Shown here: one piece after another, positions 9,487 through 17,568 of the stretch | How positions within the stretch are numbered: position 1 is the first letter of the stretch | How the letters are laid out: each line of letters opens with the position of its first letter | Assembly (NCBI RefSeq): GCF_003173775.1 | Contig: NZ_CP029552.1 | Coordinates: forward strand, 3,961,001 to 4,025,000 | Reading direction: 5' to 3' | Length of the DNA: 64,000 nucleotides | DNA from: Methylobacterium sp. 17Sr1-1 | GTDB taxonomy: Bacteria > Pseudomonadota > Alphaproteobacteria > Rhizobiales > Beijerinckiaceae | Translations under genes and position numbers: made by a program | Notes under the pieces: model-generated | Seen by the model: the letters and a program-made list of their open reading frames with translations, nothing else | What the model was told of the DNA's origin: nothing | Database searches by the model: none

Positions 9487-9825
9487 ATGCATGCGGGTCT
9501 GACGGTCGGGCTGGTCGCCCTCGGAATCCTGGCGGCGGTGGCGCCCGCGGAGGCGCGGGGCCGGCGCGGCGGTGGCGGCGTGTTCTTCGTCTCGGGCCGG
9601 AGCCATGCCGCCCCGGCGGAGAGGTCGACCGGCCGGGCTCCGGCGCAGGAGCCTCGGACGCGCACGGCGGCGGCCGAGGCCGGCGGGCCGGAGCCGATGA
9701 CCACCGGTGCCACTCTGCCGGTCGTCCCGCGCGAGGCTGCTCCCGCGCCCGTTCCCGCCCCGGCGCGGCCCTGGTGCACCGGTCGGGTGTTCGGGTCCGG
9801 CGAAGGCTTCTGCGCCATCAACTAG
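9487..9825 (+). CDS. Small secreted hypothetical protein
   Basis: The 112-residue product begins with a clear signal peptide (MHAGLTVGLVALGILAAVAPAEA). The mature part starts with a Gly/Arg-rich segment, continues as a Pro/Ala-rich linker and ends in a short motif with two cysteines (WCTGRVFGSGEGFCAIN), which could form one disulfide. I recognise no family. A GAGGGGG ribosome-binding site precedes the ATG. The TAG stop codon lies inside the left end of a repeat element. Confidence 0.65.
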   Translation: MHAGLTVGLVALGILAAVAPAEARGRRGGGGVFFVSGRSHAAPAERSTGRAPAQEPRTRTAAAEAGGPEPMTTGATLPVVPREAAPAPVPAPARPWCTGRVFGSGEGFCAIN

Positions 9826-9956
9826 GGCATTGTCCGACCAAGTGGCCGCCGGCCGGGCGGAGAAAATGATGCAAAAACAAGAATCTAAGCAGAGTTGCCC
9901 CGTGCAACTCTGCTTAGAGCAGCGCTTGATGGCACCGTGATCGGGTGCTGCTCTAG
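9822..9956. repeat. MITE-like element bounded by CTAG(A/G)GCA / TGCTCTAG ends
   Basis: The element begins CTAGGGCATTGTCCGAC at the stop codon of the preceding gene and ends GTGCTGCTCTAG, so its ends form a short inverted repeat. Inside are a perfect 14-bp hairpin (9885-9898 with 9904-9917, 5-base loop) and a second stem (9915-9923 with 9947-9955). The left half is clearly similar to the minus strand of 59570-59634. It has no coding capacity and may also act as a terminator for the gene it follows. Confidence 0.7.
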
Positions 9957-9996
9957 CGCGAGGAGAGCCGGTCGCGCGGGAGAGACCGGCGGTGTC

Positions 9997-10263
9997 TCAG
10001 TGACCGCTGGTGCGGGCCGGCGCGGAGAGGCGCTCGACGTTGTTGCGCACGTGCTCGCGGTAGCGGTCAATCACCGCTTCCGGCGTGCCGCCGCCGAGCA
10101 GGGTGCCGGTCGCCTCGAGGGCCGCGCCGATCTTCTCGCTCACCATCCGCTGCGCCTCGACCTGGCCGGCCAGCCCGCCCCAGGCGAGCTTGACCAGGCG
10201 GAGCTCGATGACCCTCTGGGATTCCATGGCGAGCATCGCCGTCGCGTACCAAGCGTCCAACAT
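9997..10263 (-). CDS. Small phasin-like protein
   Basis: This 88-residue protein, starting MLDAWYATAMLAMESQ, is all-helical in character. Segments like ESQRVIELRLVKLAWGG and EAQRMVSEKIGAALEA resemble phasin-type amphipathic helices that coat polyhydroxyalkanoate granules. The start is fixed by AAGGAAA a few bases upstream. A longer reading frame exists but its extra N-terminus overlaps the neighbouring phasin gene. It is the downstream member of a cluster of phasin-type genes. The family assignment is tentative. Confidence 0.65.
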   Translation of the reverse strand: MLDAWYATAMLAMESQRVIELRLVKLAWGGLAGQVEAQRMVSEKIGAALEATGTLLGGGTPEAVIDRYREHVRNNVERLSAPARTSGH

Positions 10264-10300
10264 CCCGATTTCCTTCGCGTTTTGCAAAAACTGCAGGCGG

Positions 10301-10333
10301 CCCGGGCCGGCTCCGTGAGGAGACCGGCCCGGG
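10301..10333 (-). terminator. GC-rich hairpin between two phasin-type genes
   Basis: A perfect 10-bp stem (CCCGGGCCGG / CCGGCCCGGG) with a 13-base loop lies just after the stop of the larger phasin gene on the minus strand. There is no clear U-run, so it may be an attenuator, an mRNA-stabilising hairpin or a weak terminator. Confidence 0.5.
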
Positions 10334-10339
10334 AATGGA

Positions 10340-11110
10340 TCAGGCAGCGCGGGCGCGGGGCACCTTGAACGCCGGGAGACGCTCCATCCGGCGGGCGAGG
10401 TCCTGCCAGCAGGCGAGCGCCGCATCGACGGCCCGGGTCATCTCGGCGGCCTGGAGCTGCGCGAGGTCGCCCGGCGTGCGGACCGTCAGCGCGGCCTTCC
10501 AGAAGGCGAGGGCCGCCTGGCTCTCGCCCTGGAGGAAGGCCACGAGCCGGCCGTTGATCTCGATGAAGCCCTGCATGGCGGCGAGCGGGACCTCGTCCCG
10601 GCCCTTCGCGCCGGGCTGCCCGGGCGCCGCTTCCGGCGCGTCCGCGGTCGCGGCGGGGGCCTCGTCCGCGACCGGCTCGGCGACGGGCGCCTCGGCGGTC
10701 GCCGGAGCAGCGTCCCGACCGTCCGGATCCTGCGCCAAGGCCGGCTCGGGCTCGGGGGCGACGGCTTCGGCCGCCTCGGCCGTGGGCTCCTCGGCGACGG
10801 GCACCTCGATCGAGGCATCCGGCGACGCGTCGTCGACCTTGGACTCCTCGATCTCGGCGTCGTCCTGCTCGGCCTCGTCGATGGCCTCGGCGATGGGCGC
10901 ATCGGCCGCCTGTTCCGGCTCGGCGGCCTCCGCCGGCGCCCCCCCGGCCTCGGCGGTCGGCGCGGTGTCGGGCTGCTCGGCCTCGGCCTGCTCCGTCCCG
11001 GCCGGGGCCTCGATCTCGGCGGTCACGTCCATCATCGCCTCGTCGGACATCGGCTCGCCGGCGGTCGTCTCGCTCGCGGTCAGTTCGCTCGACTTGGCAG
11101 GATCGTCCAT
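10340..11110 (-). CDS. Phasin-family protein with long acidic low-complexity N-terminus (possible frameshift near start)
   Basis: The last 90 residues or so form a phasin-like helical domain (GFIEINGRLVAFLQGESQAALAFWKAAL, split here as GFIEINGRL and AFWKAALTV; then CWQDLARRMERLPAF). Before it lie about 150 residues rich in Glu, Ala and Pro, which look disordered. The ATG used here gives 256 residues but has no good ribosome-binding site. A much better start, an ATG at 11181 after GAGGAGG, is in a different frame; one extra C in the C-runs near 11130-11150 would join it. The gene may therefore begin at 11181, with a homopolymer error or slippage. Confidence 0.7.
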   Translation of the reverse strand: MDDPAKSSELTASETTAGEPMSDEAMMDVTAEIEAPAGTEQAEAEQPDTAPTAEAGGAPAEAAEPEQAADAPIAEAIDEAEQDDAEIEESKVDDASPDASIEVPVAEEPTAEAAEAVAPEPEPALAQDPDGRDAAPATAEAPVAEPVADEAPAATADAPEAAPGQPGAKGRDEVPLAAMQGFIEINGRLVAFLQGESQAALAFWKAALTVRTPGDLAQLQAAEMTRAVDAALACWQDLARRMERLPAFKVPRARAA

Positions 11111-11625
11111 CCGCGCCGCCGTCCGGACGGGGGGCGGCGGGGGGGCTTGCGGGTTCTGTCGCTGCGGCGCGTCGTGGTCATGGCTCGGCCTCCTCGGAGT
11201 AGCGGGCGCCGCGTCCCTGGCGCGTCGCCCGGCGGGCGGCCGCCCTCGCCCGATGCGGGGGCGGACGCGCGGAGCCGGCGCGCCGGCAGGCTCGTCCGGG
11301 GCACCGGCAGGTCGGCGCGGATCGAATCCGCGCGGCCGATCGGCGGCGCGACAGGACGCGCCGTCGGTCACATTCCCTGGGCCGCGGACCGTCGGTGGAT
11401 CGCGGGCCTGCCGTCCGCGATCGTCGCGACGGCCGGATCGGGAATGGCGTTCGGCCCGGCCTTCGTGACGAGGCGGAGCCTCGTTCCCGACGGGCCCGGG
11501 CCTCGGCCGGGTTGTCATCGCGCCTTATCGACGAAGCGGATCCCGGTTCGTCGAAGATCTGCGGCAAGATCAGTGATCCGAGCCTCCGCCGATCGTGCTG
11601 CGATCGGTGGAAGCTCCAGGCGTGA
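11111..11625. other. Intergenic region between phasin genes
   Basis: About 515 bases without a convincing gene. The part up to 11181 may encode the N-terminus of the phasin gene to the left if the C-run frameshift is real, and GAGGAGG (about 11189-11195 on the minus strand) would be its ribosome-binding site. Open frames in the remainder are Arg-rich on both strands and look like GC-rich chance frames. Confidence 0.5.
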
Positions 11626-12012
11626 TTACGCCTTGGCCTGGGCCTTGCTCAGGTCGGCCTTGATCGCCTCGGACAGGGTGGCGAACTCTTTCGCCTGGCC
11701 CTGCAGCGCGCTCATCTGGTTGCGCATGTACTCGCCCTGGAGCTCGAGCGCCTCCTTGACGTCGCGGCTGCGCACCAGCTTCTCGGCGAGATCGAAGGTC
11801 GCCGTGGCGTGCTGCTCGGTATAGTCGAAGCCGCGGGCCACGGCGGCGCCCATGCCGGTCTGCGAGGTCTGGGTCGAGGACTGCACGGTCTCGGCGAGCT
11901 TGCGGGCGGAGCCGAGGAAGGTGCCGAACGCCGTGCGGGCGTTCTGGACGCCCTTCTCGGCGAAGTCGCGCATCTCGGACGGGATCTCGAAGGGCTTCTG
12001 GGTGCTGCTCAT
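11626..12012 (-). CDS. Phasin family protein
   Basis: The 128-residue protein starts MSSTQKPFEIPSEMRDFAEKG and follows the phasin_2 pattern: a short N-terminal segment, then long amphipathic helices with few aromatic residues. Examples are NARTAFGTFLGSARKLAETV and the segment ending MRNQMSALQGQAKEFATL. Such proteins coat polyhydroxybutyrate granules in methylotrophic alphaproteobacteria. It is the best match among the three phasin-type genes grouped here on the same strand. Each seems to have its own spacing, so they may be separately transcribed. Confidence 0.9.
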   Translation of the reverse strand: MSSTQKPFEIPSEMRDFAEKGVQNARTAFGTFLGSARKLAETVQSSTQTSQTGMGAAVARGFDYTEQHATATFDLAEKLVRSRDVKEALELQGEYMRNQMSALQGQAKEFATLSEAIKADLSKAQAKA

Positions 12013-12481
12013 GGGCGTTGCCTCTGGCTGTCGCTACGCGCGCCGCCCGTGAGGATTTGTGCGACGCAGCAATTACGATGCTGCAATGCAGCGCGAGAGT
12101 CAACGGGTCGCGCAGGGGGGAGGGCTTGCGGCGGCGCGAAACAGCGCTAGGACCGCGACCCCTCCCCGCGGCTCCGCTAGAGACGACGGATGATCAATCG
12201 CGCCCGGATCGGACGAAGGATCTCCCCTCGCCAGCCGAATCCGTCGATCGATCTCCGCTTTGCTCTAACAAGTCGGCGCCGATGCGGCAGCGGACGGGCT
12301 CGATGCCCGGATCGCGCTCGCTCAGCCTTCACACGTCACGTTTCGTTAAGGTTTTCGGCGCCGAATCGCGGCAATCTGGCGTTAACGAAACAGCGTGATA
12401 CTCACGGACAATCGTGATCCCGGGTTCGGGACATCCTCGGCTGCCGCCGGCAGCCCTACGAGTACCTGACGAGGACTGCCG
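12013..12481. promoter_or_regulatory. Divergent intergenic region with TTAACGAAAC inverted repeat
   Basis: The 469-base gap separates a phasin (minus) from a coiled-coil gene (plus). I see no gene in it. GTTTCGTTAA at 12340-12349 and TTAACGAAAC at 12382-12391 form a perfect 10-base inverted repeat with a 32-base spacer. TTAA cores are also CtrA-like half sites. The sequence near 12190-12400 is lower in GC than its surroundings, in keeping with promoters. Confidence 0.4.
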
Positions 12482-12889
12482 ATGCGTGCCCTGCGGTTCC
12501 GCCCCCATCCCGCCATCCTCGCGGCCGGCATCCTCGGCCTCGGCACCCTGTCGGGCTGGGGCGCCTACGCCGTCTCCTCCTCGGGCAGGAGCGCGCTGCG
12601 CGCCCAGCTGGCGGAGACCGAGGGCCAGCGCGACGCGCTCGCCGCGCGCTTCAAGCAGTTCCAGGACGTCGAGGCCGAGCTGCGCGACCGCCAGGCCAAG
12701 ATCGCCGCGACGCGGGACGAGATCGCCCAGCTCGGCGCGACCCGCGACAAGGCCAAGGCGCAGCTCACCGCCACCCAGCGCGACCTCGCCTCGCTGACCA
12801 AGCGCCTCGACCAGGCGAAGGACAAGGTGACCCAGACCGGCAGCATCACGCCGCCCGCCGCCGACGCGGCCAAGAAGCCGGCGCGGTGA
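12482..12889 (+). CDS. Membrane-anchored coiled-coil hypothetical protein
   Basis: The 135-residue protein has an N-terminal hydrophobic segment (ILAAGILGLGTLSGWGAYAV) that could be a signal anchor or an uncleaved signal peptide. It is followed by about 85 residues of charged coiled coil (LRAQLAETEGQRDALAARF, ELRDRQAKIAATRDEIAQL). The C-terminus is a short Pro/Ala/Lys tail. I do not recognise a family; a periplasmic spacer or structural role is plausible. The final codons and stop lie within a 19-base tandem repeat. Confidence 0.72.
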   Translation: MRALRFRPHPAILAAGILGLGTLSGWGAYAVSSSGRSALRAQLAETEGQRDALAARFKQFQDVEAELRDRQAKIAATRDEIAQLGATRDKAKAQLTATQRDLASLTKRLDQAKDKVTQTGSITPPAADAAKKPAR

Positions 12890-12925
12890 AATGAAGCCGG
12901 CGCGGTGAAATGAAGCCGGCGCGGT
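12874..12925 (+). repeat. 19-base tandem repeat across a stop codon
   Basis: The unit GAAGCCGGCGCGGTGAAAT occurs twice in full and once as 14 bases (12874-12892, 12893-12911, 12912-12925) with no mismatches. The first copy includes the last codons and TGA of the coiled-coil gene, so the duplication lies just outside the reading frame's end. Confidence 0.9.
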
Positions 12926-12968
12926 CGGTCGCGCGTCGAAGAGAGGACGATCGATTGTCCAGTCTCGA

Positions 12969-13122
12969 CGTCGTCCCGGGGCCGCGCAGCGGAACCCGGG
13001 ATCCATAATCGCTGACAGCGCAGGATGAGGCGGAATACCCTCCGCTTTCATCTTCGACCGCAGCGTTGATGGATCCCGGGTTCTCGCCGTTCGGCGAGCT
13101 CCGGGATGACGCAGAGAGGTGT
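12969..13122. repeat. Paired palindromic dispersed repeat (family 1, copy 2)
   Basis: The left arm reads GTCGTCCCGGGGCCGCGCAG and then AACCCGGGATCCATAATC; the right arm reads TGATGGATCCCGGGTTCTCG and GAGCTCCGGGATGACGCAG. Arms and flanks match the other family 1 copies. It lies between a plus gene and a minus gene that converge. Confidence 0.8.
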
Positions 13123-13193
13123 CGCCGTCGATGCCGGATCGATCGACTCGCCGATCAGGCAGGCTTCTGGGCGGGAAGAACTCGAAAACAGGC

Positions 13194-13541
13194 TCAGGCC
13201 GGAACGAGCTCCGCGGCCTGCCGCGGGGATTGCAGCACCGTCTCGGCCTCGCGGCGCGACAGGCTCTCGACCAGGGCGGCCCAGCGCATGCCGACTTCGT
13301 GGCCGAGGGTGAGCTGGCCGGCCTCGTCGTAGCGGCGCCAGCCGCAGCGCGGCGCGCCGTCCGCCCCGATCTCGTCGTAGGTCTCGTAGCGCGCGACCAG
13401 GCGGTCGTCGCGGTCGTATTCCCGGTGGAACCAGCACATCCCGAACACCCGGCCGCCGCGGCCGAGCATCCCGGCGCTTTCGAGCCGGTGCTCGCCAGGG
13501 ATGCGGAAGATGGTCTCGAAGGCGGGAGGCGCGTAGCGCAT
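13194..13541 (-). CDS. Conserved-looking hypothetical protein
   Basis: The 115-residue product starts MRYAPPAFETIFRIPGEHRL and is rich in aromatic and acidic residues (MCWFHREYDRDDRLVARYETYDEI). That pattern suggests a small beta-rich fold. I choose the ATG six bases after GGAG; the longer frame upstream is Pro/Arg-rich. No signal peptide or membrane segment is seen and I do not recognise the family. The AT-rich stretch near 13655-13680 is its likely promoter region. Confidence 0.65.
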   Translation of the reverse strand: MRYAPPAFETIFRIPGEHRLESAGMLGRGGRVFGMCWFHREYDRDDRLVARYETYDEIGADGAPRCGWRRYDEAGQLTLGHEVGMRWAALVESLSRREAETVLQSPRQAAELVPA

Positions 13542-13733
13542 GGGCATCTCCGTCGCGAATCTGTCGAGGGAGCGGCGCCGACACGGACGGGGCGCCAAGT
13601 CGGGCCCGGCGGCGCCGGGCGGCGCGGCTCCGGGAGCGCCCCCGGAGATCACGCGTTAATTATTCCTAAACAATTTGTGCGCCGCAACCATCCGTGCGTC
13701 AAGCCTGGATGATTCGGCTCGCAAGCGAAAGAA

Positions 13734-14618
13734 CTACTGACCTTTCGCAGCGATCGCCTCGGCCCATGCCACCGAGCGGCGGGCCATCGGGATATGCTGG
13801 CGCTCGAACATGCGGCCGTTGATCTGGATCGCGCCGCGCTTGGCGTTCTCGGGGCGCTCGTAGACCGCGATCACCGTGCGGGCGACCGCGACCTCCTCCT
13901 CGGTCGGCGCGAAGGCGGCGTTGGCGAGGGGGACCTGGTTCGGATGGATCAGGGTCTTGCCGTCGAAGCCGAGGATGCGGGCCTGCTCGCATTCCTGGCG
14001 GCAGCCGTCAGTGTCGGAGAAGTTGTTGTAGACGCCGTCCAGGATGGTCAGTCCCTCGGCACGAGCGCCGGCGAGCGCCGTCATCAGCCAGGGCATCATC
14101 GGGGCCCGGCCGGGCACGATCTGCGTCCAGGTGTCCTTGGCGAGGTCGTTGGTACCGAGCACGAAGCAGGTGAGCCGGGTGCCGGGATTGCGCCGGGCCG
14201 CGGCGATCGCCTGGATGTTGAGGATCGAGGCCGGGGTCTCGATCATCGCCCAGATCTTGATCTCCGGCGGCGCGTCGAGGGCTTCCAGCCGGTCGGCGAT
14301 GTTCTCGAGCACCGCCGGGGAGGAGACCTTCGGCATCAGGATCGCGTCGGGCTTCGCCTCGATCGCCGCGCGCAGGTCGGCCTCGCCCCAGGGGGTCTGG
14401 GGGGCGTTGACCCGGATGATCAGCTCGCGCTCGCCGTAGCCGCCCTGGCGCACCGCGGCGCAGACCTGCTCGCGCGCCGTCTCCTTGGCGTCGGGCGCTA
14501 CCGCGTCTTCGAGGTCGAGGATCAGGGCGTCGGCCGCCAGCGTCCGCGCCTTCTCCAGCGCGCGCTGGTTGGAGCCCGGCATATAGAGCACGCTGCGGCG
14601 GAGGCGGAGGTCGATCAT
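13734..14618 (-). CDS. HpcH/HpaI-type CoA-ester lyase (citrate lyase beta / malyl-CoA lyase-like)
   Basis: The 294-residue protein belongs to the citrate lyase beta-subunit superfamily, which cleaves or hydrolyses beta-hydroxyacyl-CoA such as malyl-CoA. Family motifs seen are RRSVLYMPGSN at the start, LDLEDAVAP with metal-site acidic residues, the arginine in IIRVNAP, the glutamate in AMIETPASI and the C-terminal GKTLIHPNQ. Alphaproteobacterial relatives include L-malyl-CoA lyase and (3S)-malyl-CoA thioesterase (Mcl2). I cannot tell which reaction applies. No carbon-assimilation genes adjoin it. A second family member lies at the right end of the window. Confidence 0.85.
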   Translation of the reverse strand: MIDLRLRRSVLYMPGSNQRALEKARTLAADALILDLEDAVAPDAKETAREQVCAAVRQGGYGERELIIRVNAPQTPWGEADLRAAIEAKPDAILMPKVSSPAVLENIADRLEALDAPPEIKIWAMIETPASILNIQAIAAARRNPGTRLTCFVLGTNDLAKDTWTQIVPGRAPMMPWLMTALAGARAEGLTILDGVYNNFSDTDGCRQECEQARILGFDGKTLIHPNQVPLANAAFAPTEEEVAVARTVIAVYERPENAKRGAIQINGRMFERQHIPMARRSVAWAEAIAAKGQ

Positions 14619-14739
14619 CGAAGGCGTTCCCTTGCGGTCGATCCCTGCTTACGGCAGCGCGCGATTGCGTTGCAACATGCCCGGCGGATTCCGCCACCCT
14701 GCGGTCCACGCTCCAGGCGAACAGGGCGCCTCCCACGAC

Positions 14740-15630
14740 CTACTCGGCGGCGATGCGCCGGGGCCGGAGATCGAGGGAGGCGTGGCCGAGCGTCTCCGCC
14801 ACCGCCGTCAGGGTCCGCGACAGGGCGTCGAAGCCGGGGCGCGGCACGAGCTTGCGCTCGTCCATGTAGAGGGCGCGGTTGACCTCGATCTGCAGGGCGT
14901 GGCGGCCGAGCGCCGGCTCGCCGTAATGCTCGGTGATGAAGGCGCCCGCATAGGGCTTGTTGCGCACCACCCGCAGGCCGTGGCCGCGGAAGGCCGCTTC
15001 GGCGCAGTCGACCAGATCGGGCGCACAGGAGGTGCCGAAACGGTCGCCGAGCACCACGTCGACCGCGGGCCCCTCGTCGCGGGCGAGGCTGGTCGAGGGC
15101 ATCGAATGGCAGTCGATCAGGACGGCGTGGCCGAAGGTCCGGGCGGTGCGCGCCACCAGCTCCTTCAGGGTGCGGTGATAGGGCTTGTACAGCTCCTCGA
15201 TCCGCGCCATCGCCTCCTCGACCGGCAGGCGGGCGCGGTAGATCTCCTGGCCGTCCGCCACCACCCGCGGCACCGTGCCGAGGCCGCCGGCCACCCGCAT
15301 CGAGCGCACGTTGACGAAGGGCGGCAGCCGCCCGTCGAACATCCGCGGGTCGAGCTCGTAGGGCTCGCGGTTCACGTCGAGATAGGCCCGCGGGAAGGCG
15401 GCCCGCATCAGCGGCGCGCCCAGAGACACGACGGGCGCGTAGAGCCGGTCGACGAAGGCGTCCTCCGAGCGGCGCAACGCCACCGCGTCGAGCCGCGACG
15501 CCGCCACAAACGAGGCCGGGTAGACCGCTCCCGAATGGCCGGTGTTGTAGACGAACGGCAGGGTCTGCCGCTCCGGCTCGTCCACCCGGAAGGGCGGCGT
15601 GAACAGGCTGGCGGGAGAGACCCTGCTCAT
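14740..15630 (-). CDS. N-formylglutamate amidohydrolase family protein
   Basis: This 296-residue protein matches the N-formylglutamate amidohydrolase (HutG-like) family, which releases glutamate and formate. It contains YNTGHSGAVYPASF near residue 30, the Arg/Asp-rich DVNREPYELDPRMF, and a putative metal-ligand segment HAVLIDCHSMPS. The later HALQIEVNRALYMDE segment is also typical. It sits upstream of the CoA-ester lyase on the same strand with 121 bases between them. There are no hut genes in the window, so a role in histidine breakdown is unproven. Confidence 0.86.
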   Translation of the reverse strand: MSRVSPASLFTPPFRVDEPERQTLPFVYNTGHSGAVYPASFVAASRLDAVALRRSEDAFVDRLYAPVVSLGAPLMRAAFPRAYLDVNREPYELDPRMFDGRLPPFVNVRSMRVAGGLGTVPRVVADGQEIYRARLPVEEAMARIEELYKPYHRTLKELVARTARTFGHAVLIDCHSMPSTSLARDEGPAVDVVLGDRFGTSCAPDLVDCAEAAFRGHGLRVVRNKPYAGAFITEHYGEPALGRHALQIEVNRALYMDERKLVPRPGFDALSRTLTAVAETLGHASLDLRPRRIAAE

Positions 15631-15852
15631 CCGGCCGTCCGGAGGAGGAGGGTGGGGACGGGACGCGATCGCACCTTCATCCGGCTAATCTGGCGCCCCT
15701 TCCCCGGCCTGTCCACTGCGGCGACGGGGCCGACGCAGCGTCAGAATTCCGCCGGGGGAAACCGGCCCGGACGGCCCGGCGTCAACACTCTGTTTACCAC
15801 GCGGCCGCTTTATGGAATGAACGCACCGAATCGGTATCCGGGACTTTCGTTC

Positions 15853-16209
15853 ATGAAGATCCTCCTCGCGGAAGACGACAACGACATGCGTCGCTTCCTC
15901 GCCAAGGCGCTCCAGAACGCGGGCTACGACGTGGCCTCGTTCGACAACGGGCTCTCGGCCTACAACCGCCTGCGCGAGGAGCCGTTCGAGCTCCTGCTCA
16001 CCGACATCGTGATGCCCGAGATGGACGGCATCGAGCTGGCGCGCCGCGCCACCGAGCTCGACCCCGACATCAAGGTGATGTTCATCACCGGCTTCGCCGC
16101 GGTGGCGCTCAACCCGGATTCGAAAGCTCCGAAGGACGCCAAGGTCCTGTCGAAGCCGTTCCACCTGCGCGAGCTGGTGACGGAAGTCGAGAAGCTGATG
16201 GCGGCCTGA
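15853..16209 (+). CDS. cpdR: Single-domain response regulator CpdR
   Basis: CpdR is a receiver-only regulator; unphosphorylated, it primes ClpXP for degradation of cell-cycle substrates including CtrA in Caulobacter. The 118-residue protein starts MKILLAEDDNDMRRFLAKAL, with the acidic pocket at residues 7-9, phospho-acceptor Asp51 in LLTDIVMPEMDG and conserved Lys in VLSKPFHLREL. It ends in Ala-Ala, as does Caulobacter CpdR, where the tail promotes its own turnover. I reject a very long upstream extension in the same frame. Its presence in the same window as ctrA is notable though the genes are 12 kb apart. Confidence 0.93.
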   Translation: MKILLAEDDNDMRRFLAKALQNAGYDVASFDNGLSAYNRLREEPFELLLTDIVMPEMDGIELARRATELDPDIKVMFITGFAAVALNPDSKAPKDAKVLSKPFHLRELVTEVEKLMAA

Positions 16210-16279
16210 GGCCGCGGCTGGCGCAGCTGTCCGCGGGCCCCTATATCGGGGTCCTCCCCAGCAGCGCGCGAGCGGACGG

Positions 16280-16537
16280 ATGCAGCCGGTCACGATCTAC
16301 ACCACCAGCTGGTGCCCCTATTGCGCGGCGGCGAAGTCGCTGCTGCAGGAGAAGGGCGCCGCCTTCACCGAGATCGACGTCGAGGCCAAGGCTGGCGCCC
16401 GGCGCGAGATGATCGACAAGGCCGGCGGCCGCACCAGCGTGCCGCAGATCTTCGTCGGCACGACCCATATCGGCGGCTGCGACGACCTCTACGCCCTCGA
16501 CCGCTCCGGCAAGCTCGATCCGCTCCTCGCCGGCTGA
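16280..16537 (+). CDS. grxC: Glutaredoxin 3 (GrxC)
   Basis: The 85-residue product is a classical dithiol glutaredoxin that reduces disulfides with glutathione. The active site CPYC follows TTSW near residue 12. The cis-proline loop TSVPQIF and the GGCDDLYAL glutathione-binding turn are both present. It is the first gene of a likely plus-strand run with the nitrilase and DUF1178 genes, an arrangement common in alphaproteobacteria. Confidence 0.95.
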   Translation: MQPVTIYTTSWCPYCAAAKSLLQEKGAAFTEIDVEAKAGARREMIDKAGGRTSVPQIFVGTTHIGGCDDLYALDRSGKLDPLLAG

Positions 16538-16616
16538 CGCGCCTTACGACGTCGCGCCCCTGGCGGGGCGGTGGCGTTCCGGCGTAAGCTTTTCGGAGTC
16601 TTCCGGAGTCGCCCCC

Positions 16617-17456
16617 ATGACCGCTCCCCGCTTCGTCGCCGCCTGCGTGCAGATGCGCTCCGGCCGCGACCCCGCGCAGAACCGCGACGCCGCGGTGGCG
16701 GGCATCCGCGAGGCGGCGGAACGCGGGGCGCACTACGTCCAGACGCCGGAGATGACCTCGCTCCTCGAGCGCGACCGGCCGAGCCTGTTTCAGAAGATCC
16801 GCGCGCCGGACGACGACTCGACCCTCGGCGCGCTGCGCGACGTCGCCCGCGAGCGCGGGGTCGTGGTCCATGTCGGGTCGCTGGCGGTGAAGAACGGCGA
16901 CAAGGTCGCCAACCGCGCCTTCGTGATCGACCGCGAGGGCGCGATCATAGCTGCCTACGACAAGCTCCACCTCTACGATGTCGACCTGCCGAACGGCGAG
17001 AGCTACCGCGAGTCGGCGACCTATACCGGCGGAGCCCGGGCCGTCGTCGCCGACCTGCCCTGGGGCCGGCTCGGCGTCGCGATCTGCTACGACGTGCGCT
17101 TCCCCGCCCTCTACCGGGCCCTGGCGGAAGCGGGCGCCGAGATCCTGTCGGCGCCCGCCGCCTTCACCCGCCAGACCGGCGAGGCGCATTGGCACGTGCT
17201 CCAGCGCGCCCGGGCGATCGAGACCGGCTCGTTCATGATCTCGGCCGCGCAGGGCGGCCGACACGAGGACGGGCGCGAGACCTACGGCCACTCGCTCATC
17301 GTCGACCCCTGGGGCCGCGTGCTCGCCGAGGCCGACGGGAACGAGCCCGGCGTGATCCTGGCCGAGATCGACATGGCCCTCGTCGCCGATGCGCGCGCCC
17401 GCATCCCGGCCCTGCGCCACGCGAAGCCCGTGGTGGTCGAGGCCGCCCGGGCCTGA
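16617..17456 (+). CDS. Carbon-nitrogen hydrolase (Nit1/Nit2-type amidase)
   Basis: The 279-residue protein is a nitrilase-superfamily amidase. The Glu-Lys-Cys triad is visible: glutamate in QTPEMTSLLE (near residue 47), lysine in YDKLHLYDVDLP, and cysteine in VAICYDVRFP. The sequence following (LSAPAAFTRQTGEAHWHVL) is typical of the Nit branch, whose known members hydrolyse deaminated glutathione or omega-amides. The glutaredoxin gene upstream is consistent with a thiol-repair role, but that is inference. Confidence 0.9.
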   Translation: MTAPRFVAACVQMRSGRDPAQNRDAAVAGIREAAERGAHYVQTPEMTSLLERDRPSLFQKIRAPDDDSTLGALRDVARERGVVVHVGSLAVKNGDKVANRAFVIDREGAIIAAYDKLHLYDVDLPNGESYRESATYTGGARAVVADLPWGRLGVAICYDVRFPALYRALAEAGAEILSAPAAFTRQTGEAHWHVLQRARAIETGSFMISAAQGGRHEDGRETYGHSLIVDPWGRVLAEADGNEPGVILAEIDMALVADARARIPALRHAKPVVVEAARA

Positions 17457-17568
17457 TGGACGGGCTACGGCCGCGCGGCATTCCCTTGGTGTCGGATTTC
17501 CGCCACAAGGGGGCCTTCGCGCATCGCAGCCCCTCGCAACCGCGCGCCCGCCCCCCGATATTCCGGTC

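Noticed and set aside
10335..11468. 377-codon Ser/Ala-rich plus-strand frame
   Set aside because: It mirrors the Glu/Ala/Pro-rich phasin arm on the other strand; Ser/Ala repeats arise from the codon bias.
12874..12925. CRISPR-like repeat
   Set aside because: The units are directly adjacent without spacers and there are no cas genes.
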